Shown in pieces: positions 55,177-64,000 of a stretch of 64,000 bases of DNA. Every line of letters begins with the position of its first letter. The first letter of the stretch is position 1. The notes beneath the pieces were generated by a model. That model had not been told where the DNA came from and did no database searches. It saw only the letters and a list, made by a program, of their open reading frames with translations. Origin of the DNA: Sclerotiophoma versabilis (taxonomy: Eukaryota; Ascomycota; Dothideomycetes; Pleosporales; Didymellaceae); contig JAAROD010000049.1 of the NCBI GenBank assembly GCA_012274445.1, positions 1-64,000 on the forward strand. The letters are read 5' to 3'. The position numbers and the translations under genes were made by a program.

Positions 55177-55776
55177 ATGCTTTTCTTCAGGTGCGCAAAC
55201 CCTTGCAATCGCTCACGACATCACATCACCACCAGTGTTCCAGCAATCCAGCAACGCGTCCTCGCTAGCTTCGATCTTTCCAGTGAACAGCGTACTGATA
55301 GGTGTTTAGTTTCTTCAAAACCCTCGTCGAGCACGAAATCACTGTAGAGCTTAAGAACGAAGTCCAGATCCGCGGGACACTGAAGAGCGTCGATCAGTAC
55401 CTGAACATCAAGCTTGATAACGCCGAGGCGGTGGATGAGATTCGGTGGCCACACTTGGTATGTAATAAGTATCTTTGTGGTGAGAGAAATAGGGGAGCGG
55501 AGGGAAGTGGAGTGACAGCAGCAAGAGAGAAGGGGTGACGCGGACGGAGAAGGTGTCGCAATGAGGATCTGAGAAGCTGTAGATGTTGCTCTCAAGGATT
55601 TGATGGCGTTGGGAGCTGAACGAAAGGCTGACAGCATGTAGTGCTCGACCAAGGACATGTTCATCCGTGGATCGGTCGTACGATATGTCCACCTGCCATC
55701 GGGCGCCGTCGATACCGCACTTCTCGAGGACGCGACACGGAGAGAGATCGAGGCTACGAAGAGCAAGGCGAAATGA
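55177..55776 (+). CDS. LSM2: U6 snRNA-associated Sm-like protein LSm2 (3 exons)
   Basis: Exon 1 is only 14 nt (55,177-55,190: MLFF plus two bases), exon 2 is 55,310-55,457 and exon 3 is 55,642-55,776; introns of 119 and 184 nt keep the frame and give 98 residues, the family norm. The protein begins MLFFSFFKTLVEHEITVELK. The Sm1 motif includes RGTLKSVDQYLNIKL; Sm2 is KDMFIRGSVVRYVHLP near residues 58-73. LSm2 is a subunit of the LSm1-7 ring in cytoplasmic mRNA decapping and the LSm2-8 ring on U6 snRNA. The tiny first exon and the introns explain why only part of exon 2 stands out as an open frame; downstream antisense frames at 55.2-56.0 kb are shadows. Confidence 0.93.
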
Positions 55777-57078
55777 GCGATAGGCGTGAATAGCTGAACA
55801 AAAACGAGAAAGTAGCATCGCGCCAACCACGCTGAACGAGGCCATGGCCTTACAGGCACCGAATGGAGGCGGCGAATACCTCAGGAAGTTACCAGTCGCT
55901 GAGGTTTGATATACCGAGTGCACGGGTGAAGATTGGATAGAAGAACGCATGCGCATGATTGCGAACGAAGAGAGCATGAATATACCCAAGATTTACGATC
56001 ATACGCAGTTCATCCTTGACGTACACTTCCTCAATCCACCTTTCTTAAAGTCCCTTCAATCCCCGTTCCACGATGAGAATGCGCTCACTTATGAAAGATC
56101 AACCCCAATTTTCCTTGTACTATTCCATGTTCGCGTCAATCTGCACGAACATCAGTTTGATGGCATGTTATGAAACGTAGCTGAGTGTAGTGACAGCATG
56201 AGCTGCACTACAATCGTGCTGTTTCGCAACTTGATTGGATTTACATCAATATTCAGCACTGGGAAGCAAGATGGCTTAGCCCGGTCGGTGAATTCCGAAT
56301 ACTTACAAATGTGTACGACAACTGTTCACAACGCTTCAAGATCCTCCTGGGAACGGACAGATACAGGCTAAACACTTTCAAGAAGGACATGTATACCACG
56401 CACATAGCTGGCAGCATCTTCTAGCTGGCCATGGACATTTCGATCGAGATGGGTGAGGTGAAACCCAACAATGTTGTACACTCAATTGAAGAAAGCCGAG
56501 ATGTTAGTCGCTAATGGGGCCCTTCCACAGGCTTTTTCAGTATGGCGGTTCGACCCTTTTTTCCGCTCGTTAAGAGGTCGTTCGAAGGCACCGAGTCCTT
56601 GAACGAGAGAAGACTACAGCTTGTGCCCACATAATACAAAGGGCTGTCGCCAAGGAGAGTGAATTATACAGGCAGAAAAAATCAATCGCTGGATATGCAA
56701 TCGCTTTTGCATAGCAGAATCGTGGCTTTGCATGACTCTCAAGGCATGTATCATGAACAAGAAGATACTTTTGCTGTAGATACGGTGGGACGAGCATCGA
56801 CAAGGGTGACAGTGAGCAACTGCTAGGGAGAAGCACAGGATTCTTTGGAAACACAGAGTTCCTTGCGTTTCATCTTCATTAGCAGGAGTAGTGGGGGTCT
56901 TCTAGTCCCAGTCTCGCTTGTGGGATTGCTGCAGTTGCACCTGCTTTCACCTCGTGTCATCTCTCTTGGCATGGACGTCTTTCTTTCTTCTACTGACATG
57001 TGCCGCCTTCGAGCTGCAAACCGACACTCTTTACATTCGCTTCCTTACGCCCACAATTCACTGCAGATTCCTCTCAGA
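55777..57078. other. Intergenic region, no gene recognised
   Basis: Plus frames at 55,949-56,173 and 56,845-57,156, and the minus frame at 56,570-56,854, show no domain. The last includes PSSCSLSPLSMLVP but has no convincing start. The end of the region could hold an upstream exon of the following gene. Confidence 0.45.
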
Positions 57079-57555
57079 ATGCCAATCCTCGATCCTGTCG
57101 CCTACTTGAGTGAGTCCTCTGATATCCAAAGGAAACAGCTTACTTCTCGTTACTAACAATGACAAGTTCTCGGTCCAAATCCCGACATAGCACGACTGCG
57201 ACCAAATCCACTCTTCGCGCGTCTCCCCTTCATCCCAACTCCACTACCATACGGAATCTGGATGCACATCTCGGCGCTCCACATCTTCTACTTCATCGCG
57301 ATTCGTCGATTACACCTTCCGCCATTGTTCGTCTTTGACGCATATATATTCTGCAGGTTGTTCCACTTTGTGTGGTGCAGCGCCAAAATCAAGCAACTAC
57401 TTGATTCACTCGATGCCACGCTTGCCTCACGTGGTATCTGCGATGGTTGTCGAGAAAAAGCTTTTGCATGTCCTGGATTCATGTCGCGGCTTTTGGCGAG
57501 TGAGTTGAGGACGGTCACTGGTCCGATCGCCTGTGACCATGAAGGGATCGATTGA
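57079..57555 (+). CDS. Small hypothetical protein, probable membrane-associated (2 exons)
   Basis: Exon 1 (57,079-57,109) joins exon 2 (57,167-57,555) through a textbook 57-nt intron (GTGAGT...ACTAAC...GACAAG), giving 139 residues in phase. The splice removes a stop from the exon 1 frame and continues the frame read at 57,262. The N-terminal half is Pro-rich (MPILDPVAYLILGPNPDIA), followed by a hydrophobic stretch WMHISALHIFYFIA and a second, FVFDAYIFCRLFHFVW. The C-terminus carries a CDGC...C pattern. No family is recognised. The start could be further upstream in the same frame, which is open to about 56,845. Confidence 0.55.
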
Positions 57556-57719
57556 ATAGTGAAGCGACAGTAGGTTTGCGGGGAGTATGCACTAAATTTG
57601 AAGTCTTGGGTGGTTGTCTCAAATGCCGAGACGGGCATGGGATTGTATGAGCTCTTTGTGTAGCGCGCGCAATGGTGTTCGTCGGCAGTGTGGTCCATCT
57701 TCCCTTCCAGTAGCATTCA

Positions 57720-57932
57720 TCAGACCATATATCTCGTCTCTTTCTCTTCGCTGAACTCCTCTATCGGATTGAGAATGAAACTTATTTCTGATCCGACGGC
57801 CAGTATCGTGGCCGCCGCAAGACCGATCAGCGAGCCGTTGAAGCCCAGAGCTGCGCACGCTGCGTAGATGATGATGGTATAGATGTATGCGGTCCGGAAG
57901 AGGAGCAACAGAAGCGTACTGGGCTCTCTCAT
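57720..57932 (-). CDS. Small hydrophobic hypothetical protein, 70 aa
   Basis: An ATG frame with good context (AAACATGAG). Two hydrophobic segments (LLLLLFRTAYIYTIIIYAAC and SLIGLAAATILAVGS) suggest a two-pass membrane peptide with an acidic C-terminus (EEFSEEKET). It converges with the gene at 57,079-57,555. No family is recognised. It could be one exon of a longer gene. Confidence 0.4.
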   Translation of the reverse strand: MREPSTLLLLLFRTAYIYTIIIYAACAALGFNGSLIGLAAATILAVGSEISFILNPIEEFSEEKETRYMV

Positions 57933-58271
57933 GTTTTTTTTTCTCTTGAGCTACCTGCTACGTGCTGCGAATTATGAGCTGCCAGAGCTGCACTATGAGC
58001 TTCGCGATTGTGGAGCTGTGCCCAACGAGAGCACAAACGGGCTCTTTCCGTTCGCTGGTGACTGGAATGGCGTCTGCTTCCAGCAGTAATTTTGCTGTTC
58101 TATGCTTTTTGCCGTGGTTCTGGGTAAGGATGGTCGTTGTATCAACGATGTTGGGTTGGCACGGCCACGCGTCGTGAGGGTCAGCTCGTATCGGTACCTG
58201 CGTTAGTTCTTACACTCAAGGCATGATTGGCATAACTCGCTTCAAGTACAGTTATTAATAGTTCTAGTTTA
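57933..58271. other. Intergenic stretch
   Basis: Short overlapping plus frames of 68-71 codons show no domain. Probable promoter side of the minus-strand hydrophobic peptide. Nothing supportable. Confidence 0.4.
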
Positions 58272-58478
58272 CTAGCTCTTCTGTGTGTTGAAAACATAGT
58301 GGCATTCATCGCCTGAGTAGACAATTTTGACATAACCAGGCTTCAATGCATCAGAGCAAGCACGACTCGCCCACCATTCAAAGTGCCTCACATGCTCTAG
58401 AACTTTGACTCTCTCATTATAGTTCGCAGAAGCAATTCCTCGAAGAGCCTGATCTTCGTAGTACTTGTTCTGCACCAT
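58272..58478 (-). CDS. Small hypothetical protein, 68 aa
   Basis: An ATG frame of balanced composition (MVQNKYYEDQALRGIA, then VLEHVRHFEWWASRAC and KIVYSGDECHYVF). No signal peptide or domain is recognised. It lies 480 bp downstream of, and on the same strand as, the LPPEVQNKI relic, so it may be part of the same disrupted locus. This is weak evidence for a gene. Confidence 0.35.
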   Translation of the reverse strand: MVQNKYYEDQALRGIASANYNERVKVLEHVRHFEWWASRACSDALKPGYVKIVYSGDECHYVFNTQKS

Positions 58479-58957
58479 TTTCTACATCAATGCTCACACC
58501 TTGCATTGCACTCCGTCTAGGCTCAGCCAGCGCACAGGTTTAGTGAGGCGGACATAACTAGTCCGTTAGAAGTCCAACCGCAGATTGTGATAGCTCGGGG
58601 CTAAGCAGAGAGGGGAGCTTCCAGCTACGTCTTGCAGCGAATGCACGAGACAAGGAGAACTTGTTCGTAGAGTATAGTAGAAGGCCGGCTGCCGACAGAT
58701 GACAGCGAGTAAAGTTATCCTAAAGTTTAAATTGTACACGATACACCTCTTTTTCTGATTACCTTCTATTGGCTGCGCATTTCAGTAGCCACACTGGACT
58801 AGTGGGTTTGTGTTCTGGCGCAGTGGCTGAGGATAGGTTTCGTAATAGTAGTAGCGTCTGAGCTGTGCCATCGTCATTGGCAAATTCTTAACGTAGTTGC
58901 TGCCACCGAAATGGAATCCACAGAGTGCGAAATAGAAGCAGCAACTTTACAAGGTGT

Positions 58958-59304
58958 CTATGGGGAGTTTTGTTTAGATCTCTTTGTGGGTAAGGGATTA
59001 TCACTGATGTAAATGTGCTGATCGCCAATGACCATACGAAGGATCTTGTTTTGAACTTCTGGAGGCAGTAGAGGCAATGGTAACTTTGTTGCATTCTGGT
59101 TCACGTTTTCTACAACAGATGAGTCATGATGTCTTACGCAGCAGCGCGAATGTTTCGTTTGTCTGGTTCGGCATCATGGAGACTGTTCTTCAAGCGCTTG
59201 GGCTTCGGAAAGCCGAAAAAATCTTTGCTCATGACTTGCTGGATCACACCATTAGTTTTGAGAAACATGGAAGTCTTGTTTTTGACGTGTGCTTCGTGCA
59301 TCAT
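58958..59304 (-). pseudogene. Disrupted F-box/DUF7730-like gene fragment
   Basis: On the minus strand one frame opens with MMHEAHVKNKTSMFLK at 59,304 and stops at 59,134. A second frame, shifted by one base, reads LPLPLLPPEVQNKILRMVIGDQHIYI at about 59,020-59,080 and stops at 58,958. LPxEVxNxIxxxxxGDxxIHI is the opening motif of a large fungal family of F-box-like proteins of unknown role. A GTAAGA donor at the junction exists, but no acceptor restores the phase, so a frameshift is likely. The rest of the usual 250-400 residues is absent. Confidence 0.42.
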
Positions 59305-60011
59305 CCCAAAAACTGTGTGTGAGATGTTAGGTTCTTCTGAAAGGCTTTGCGTCCCTCTACCTTGATGTAACTGGTAGGCAATACACGGTTAAATGGATGG
59401 TTAGCCCAGGCCCTACGGATAGTACTGAGTTTGCCAAATGTGCTGAAATCTTACGTCCAAAGATCGAATGACTTCAATTTTCAGACTGAAAGCGCCAGAG
59501 CACGCACGTACCTTTGGTGAATGATCGAAGGGTCGATCAAAGGGACTTTCTTTGATAGTAACAGCAGACCCATAACAACTTACTGGTGGAGAGAGTCTGC
59601 ATGGGAGTCATGTCAATTCCAAAACTTTACACTGCCAAACCAAGTTCTGGCTCATACCAACAATTACGGCACAGCTTTGACACTCAACGCTCAGTCACAA
59701 AAGTCACCACCGTCTCGATATGAGAAATAGGTTTCATAATTCTACTCTTTTCCCTCTCAAGAACAGCACATTGCGGCAACTGAGAGCTCAAGGTAAAGAC
59801 AAAATTGCGAAAGAAAAAAAAGACTCGCCGTCGATACCAGCAAATCAGCCGCTTGCGCGAAGTACGCTGTTGAACGCTCTCTGCTCAATCCATATCTTAC
59901 TTAGAGAAACTAGATTTGCAGTTCTTATCATAACACTAACAGTCAATTCACTCATGATACTAACGGGCAACGTACTCATAGTAACAACAATCAATACACC
60001 AAGGCTATTGC
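59305..60011. other. Intergenic region, no gene recognised
   Basis: Plus frames at 59,521-59,730 and 59,720-60,028 have no domain and run into the 3-prime end of the aquaporin gene on the other strand. Confidence 0.5.
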
Positions 60012-61025
60012 CTATACCACGCCGTTAGGAAGGTCAAGTCGCTCAGTCGTATTCTTTGCCTCAGGGCTGTCGTCCAAACTCAGTTGTCTCTGTTTTTTCA
60101 GATCGAATTTCTCGCCAAGAACTTTCTTCGGATCATTGTCGGCGTTGACAGACTCATACTCAAGGGCTTTGATAAGCAAGTAGAAAACACTTGCTAACAG
60201 CGCACCTAGAACGGGACCCACCCAGTAGATCCAATGATAAGAGGCGAAGGAACGCGTAACAACAGCCGGTCCAAACGAACGAGCTGGGTTGACACTTCCC
60301 CCTGTGTAGAAGACACCCATAAGCTCCGCTACAAATAGCGAAAGCCCAATACCAACAGGGGCGATGAAGGTACCTTCATGCTTCTCGGTAGCAAGCATGA
60401 AAATCGTAAACACCAACTGCGCAGTCAGGAACATCTGGATGGCGTTAGTTGCTTGCTGAAGAACCAGCTTCACACAACATACTTCAATAAACAATCCCTG
60501 GGCGACGGTAGTGCCTCCTCCCAGCTCCGTCCTCACAGCCAAGACATTCGGCATCATGGCAGACACGACGCCGGAAGCCGCAATGCCGCCCAGAATCTGG
60601 GAGAGGATGATCAACAGGCCGCGCGAATACCCCGTCGCGCCTACAACCATCATCCCCAGCGTGACGGCGGGATTGAACAGCCCTCCACTGATGCGGAAAA
60701 ATACCCACGCATTAACCATCAACGACATGCCGAAGACTAGCGCAATGTACATGATCTTGCTGGGATTCGCGCTCAAGTCTGTTGCATTCGCGCCCTCTGC
60801 TGGCGCAGTGTTGACAACGTTGGTTCCGCCTAATGCGAAGAGTAGAAACATGAAGGTCCCTACGAACTCGCCAATGCATGCGACGGTATGGCCCTTGACT
60901 GATGCTGGGAGGACGTCGAGGAATTTTAATCGCCTCTGCACAAGTTTCTCTGAGTGGTGTGGGCGTTGGTGTCTACGTGACCTCCAGGGTACGCGTAGTC
61001 CGCGTGTTGGGCGGTCGATATTCAT
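60012..61025 (-). CDS. Aquaporin / MIP family channel (2 exons)
   Basis: Exon 1 is 60,483-61,025 and exon 2 is 60,012-60,434. A 48-nt intron (GTATGT...CTAAC...CCAG) is a multiple of three and has no stop, so unspliced translation inserts 16 extra residues (EVCCVKLV...) in the channel. The spliced protein has 321 residues with six hydrophobic segments. The two pore motifs are intact: NPA at 118-120 (GLFNPAVTLG) and 230-232 (GSVNPARSFGP) with the selectivity Arg 233. The N-terminal tail of 40 residues is basic and the C-terminal tail is charged. The position aligned with the selectivity His of classical water channels (His180 of AQP1) is Glu218, and the Cys position is Gly227. It is probably a plasma-membrane channel for water or small neutral solutes; the substrate is not determined. 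Confidence 0.92.
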   Translation of the reverse strand: MNIDRPTRGLRVPWRSRRHQRPHHSEKLVQRRLKFLDVLPASVKGHTVACIGEFVGTFMFLLFALGGTNVVNTAPAEGANATDLSANPSKIMYIALVFGMSLMVNAWVFFRISGGLFNPAVTLGMMVVGATGYSRGLLIILSQILGGIAASGVVSAMMPNVLAVRTELGGGTTVAQGLFIEVCCVKLVLQQATNAIQMFLTAQLVFTIFMLATEKHEGTFIAPVGIGLSLFVAELMGVFYTGGSVNPARSFGPAVVTRSFASYHWIYWVGPVLGALLASVFYLLIKALEYESVNADNDPKKVLGEKFDLKKQRQLSLDDSPEAKNTTERLDLPNGVV

Positions 61026-63002
61026 ATTGCTCGTGGGCTGTGTGGTGGGTTCTGAGTTGCGCTGATGTATGGAGGGGCCTTTACAGGAGGAGGAATCAAA
61101 GACTGAATATCGTAGGGTTGAGAGTCGGTCAGGATGAAAGCAAAGATAGTTGCATAGCTGGGGTACTGGTCCCTTATTTGTACATCGACTATGCTGTCAA
61201 TCGCACAGTTAAGTCATCGTCTACCTGGCCAGGTTGTTTTCTCTTGAACTACACCTACGTACACCACTCCTCCAGCTCTAGTTGTTAGTCTTCCGATGCA
61301 CATTGACCAATCTACAATAGCGAAGCTGCTGCCCGCGAACTCTGACTTGCTGTATGGAGGCCGCGCCGGCAACTGCATTAGCCCGAGCTGGAGGCGTTGA
61401 GTAGATACTATGAGCGATATCAAGTTTCCATGATACCGATGGCTGTCTAAGACGCTAAATCTTGCGAGGCATTCATAGTGCGGAAGGCGTAGCTTGCCCG
61501 TCCCTTCGATAGACCAATGAGAGCTAACAAGCCGTCTGGAAGTGCATAGGTTGGGTCTTTAGGACTATGCATATTCAAATGTGATGGCAGATGTCGCATC
61601 ATACGCTGTTAGTTCGAGAGACTAGGCCCTTCCAAGTCGGCCAGCGCTAGCCAGAGAACTTGTTTGGGGGTGAGAATGACATCACAGCCAGGAAACCACA
61701 ACCGCTTTCGCACACTAAAGGGTCCAGCTACACCATTTCTGGTGTTTAGTTGTATCCGCATGAAGACCAATGACGCTCTTGCTAAGTCCCAAAGTAAACA
61801 ACGCTTTGAGTTTGCAAGATTCGTATTGCACGCTAAGATCACCATAGAAGATCACCATAGATGAGCTGTACGAGTGTAGAGAGATAGTGCTCAGATAGAT
61901 CCAATTCTCATCAAGCTGATGCGACTAATCCTGACTTTTGTGCATTTGCAAACGCGGTCTTCGTAGTTTATGGATGCTAACATGTGTAGACTGTGTCCCA
62001 CGAAATCCAACAATCCAACCCTCAATCCATTCTGAAATCAACAATGCCATCCCATCACAGCCAGAATACACGCTGCGTTTCATCTATCGACAAAGGCAGC
62101 GAGACGGAACCCGCGTTTTGTAGTTTTCCACAAGCGAAACTGGCGTACGAATCCAGCGCAGAGAGCTTAGATACTGCTCAGCCCCTTACTGCTCATAGAC
62201 TCAACTCAATAACAGTTGGAGAAATAAAAAATAGCTTAAAAGTGCTAGATAGTATAAGTATAGACTGATGCACAGCGGTTAGTGAAGAAGTGGTAGTGTC
62301 AAGTTACAATGCTGGGTATGCTGTCTCTAGAAGGTGTCTGTGGAGAAGACGTGGATACAAGGAAACACGTCTACTCTTTGGGGCAAAAATTGTTCTGTTT
62401 GTAAACGGCGCTAAGCCTAATGCTACACTGAAGAATAGCTTGGAGCTTACATTTGAATAGAGAAAGAATTGGAAATATACGACGATTCCTGTTCTACGCT
62501 TAGCTTACAGACTGCTCTTACGCCGTGGCTGTGTACTTAGTTTACTAGATTAAGTAACGTTAAGCTGCATTGGTGTCTTATTTAAGGTCATCCGAAGGGG
62601 CTGCACTCTGCTGGCTGGCGGTCATAAAGTCGAGTTTCTACGATAGTGTTCATCGCGCCAGAGATTGGCAGAAGAAAGGCTAGCACAGGCGCAAGCAGGA
62701 CATCTCTCCGCTACTACAACACGCGCGCTGGAAACTTCCCTCCGCTCATCTTGAGACGTTCAAGAGCTCGAAATACTTGTACATCAGTCGTAGGATTGTC
62801 CTGGTACTCTCTGGTTAAGCGCTGAATAGAGCTACTGGAAACACACTGTTCCGGCGTGAAGGTTGGGTCCGTTCATCAAGGCAGAGGGATTGGTTGTAAC
62901 TTGGCGGCGAAGACGGGGTAGCAGAACGTGTCAGCAGGACTTGGAGGGAGTGCGATTTGCGACTTGCTCTGCCGTTTCATTGGCCTCGATGTAGCAATGA
63001 CC
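61026..63002. other. No gene recognised
   Basis: Upstream of the aquaporin gene, frames are short, overlap on both strands and show no domain. The stretch 61.6-62.3 kb is slightly richer in AT but not RIP-like. Confidence 0.5.
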
Positions 63003-63320
63003 TTATGTCGATCTCAACAGTTTGACACCACGGGTGTAGTTTTTCGTGGAATGAATGTCGCGGAAGCGGACAGCCAGGATTAGTTTCCCGCGGCGGTCGT
63101 AGTTTGCGCCAAGACTTGTGGTACTCCGGCTTGTGCCCGGTTCACGATGCCAGCGAATGCGAGGAAGTACCGAGTCGGTCGGTGCAGTCAGGCACAGAGT
63201 AGCCAAGGCGTCGTACGTGGAGCCTACGCCGTGTCTGACAGATGCGGTGATCAGAGACATGTCAAGCCGTTCTCGACACGGGATCTGAGCCACCAACAAT
63301 AGCCCGAGCATGATCGACAT
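63003..63320 (-). CDS. Hypothetical protein or exon, 105 aa
   Basis: An ATG frame reading MSIMLGLLLVAQIPCRERL and, near the end, GANYDRRGKLILAVRFRDI. The composition is plausible but no domain is recognised. Further coding-like text lies upstream on the same strand in other frames (EISFVTHDHMHVHIV at about 63,575-63,625), so this may be part of a multi-exon gene or a relic. Weak support. Confidence 0.3.
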   Translation of the reverse strand: MSIMLGLLLVAQIPCRERLDMSLITASVRHGVGSTYDALATLCLTAPTDSVLPRIRWHREPGTSRSTTSLGANYDRRGKLILAVRFRDIHSTKNYTRGVKLLRST

Positions 63321-64000
63321 GTAGGAGCTCAGGGTCTAGACCGAGGTTGCCACAAGGCCAGACCTCGACAAGGCTGACGGCTTGAGCATGCGAGACGCGG
63401 CAGATGTGGAAGGTGTAGCCGGCCTATGCACGTATTTCCTTCTCTGGCAGTCAATAGTTTTCCACCAATGCTGACTGCCGTATTCTGTTCTGTGAATGTT
63501 TGCTATCCTAGCCGGACAGCTGTGTGTAAGAAACCGGTGAGTTTGATTTGCAAAGCAAGGCTGCAAAGTCGGTGGGGCGGACAATATGAACATGCATATG
63601 GTCGTGGGTGACGAAAGAGATCTCACCGCTTCTTCCACATGTGTATGATTGGTGCACCTGTGTTATAATAGCTATCATCGGGTGAGACGTAGCGAATGAG
63701 GTTGATACATAGAAACGTATATGCTCAAGCATGAGTGACACAGCGCAAGCTGAAGTTTGCTGTTAACTCACGGTGGTGCATACGCGGCGATGCTCGTGCA
63801 AGAGCATGATGACGCAGGTTGGTGACACAAAAGTGCAGGATCGATTAGGAGAGAATGTAGAGCAATTGACTCTCCTTATGGGCAGGTCAGGACGATACAA
63901 GAACACAGTTCATGATAGCCTCTTCAACAGGTTGTTCGAAGAGGTCCGACAGGGACTGATGTACGCTGGCGCACGTTTCAGTCAGATGAGTGATGTGACG
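63321..64000. other. Window end, no gene resolved
   Basis: Overlapping frames on both strands with no confident start or splice structure. A gene continuing beyond the window cannot be excluded. Confidence 0.4.

Noticed and set aside
55221..55989. Two long minus frames (212 and 193 codons) opposite LSM2
   Set aside because: They are shadows of the LSM2 exons and introns on the other strand; their sequence has no domain and LSM2 explains the region.
1..64000. CRISPR array or bacterial operon
   Set aside because: No regularly spaced identical repeats are present, and introns, telomere and RIP show a fungal nuclear chromosome.

Overview
The window reads as one chromosome end of a filamentous ascomycete (Pezizomycotina). 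It opens with a (CCCTAA)n telomere. The genes have short GT-AG introns, mostly 42-70 nt with CTAAC/CTGAC-like branch sites. Three long AT-rich blocks have almost no CpA/TpG and are full of TpA, the signature of repeat-induced point mutation (RIP). An NPP1-type necrosis-inducing protein and other secreted-protein genes suggest a plant-associated species. The sharply bipartite composition would suit a dothideomycete, but the species cannot be fixed from this sequence.

Layout. 1-100 is the telomere. 101 to about 11,350 is RIP block 1: a telomere-abutting relic of the amino-terminal region of a telomere-linked helicase-type gene, then nested LTR retrotransposon remains with recognisable Ty3/Gypsy RT and RNase H. 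11,350-14,700 is a normal-composition island holding a broken multicopper oxidase. 14,700-17,830 is RIP block 2. 17,830-22,980 is a second island with one convincing gene, a small secreted protein at 20.0-20.6 kb, and a C13/G27 homopolymer junction at 22.0 kb. 22,980-37,240 is RIP block 3, with three pogo/Fot1-type DNA transposons, a second Gypsy relic, a large inverted-repeat structure and several LTR copies that recur inverted relative to block 1.

From 37.3 kb the DNA is ordinary. First come two secreted-protein genes on the minus strand: an NPP1/NLP gene and a three-exon gene whose six-cysteine spacing matches Penicillium PAF/AFP antifungal proteins. After a gene-poor gap come a DUF3632-like gene, a small hypothetical, a siderophore-type MFS transporter and a Pro/Gly/Ser/His-rich secreted protein. 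The core-like part follows: ribulose-phosphate 3-epimerase, a large protein with a C-terminal methyltransferase-like domain, LSM2, small hypothetical genes and an aquaporin. The last 3 kb has no gene I can name.

Functionally the subtelomeric half is a repeat-dominated compartment with secreted, interaction-type genes at its edges. The distal half passes into housekeeping genes (pentose phosphate pathway, mRNA decay/splicing, water or solute transport). I found no tRNA, rRNA or CRISPR. Several predicted exons rest on splice logic read by eye and need transcript support.
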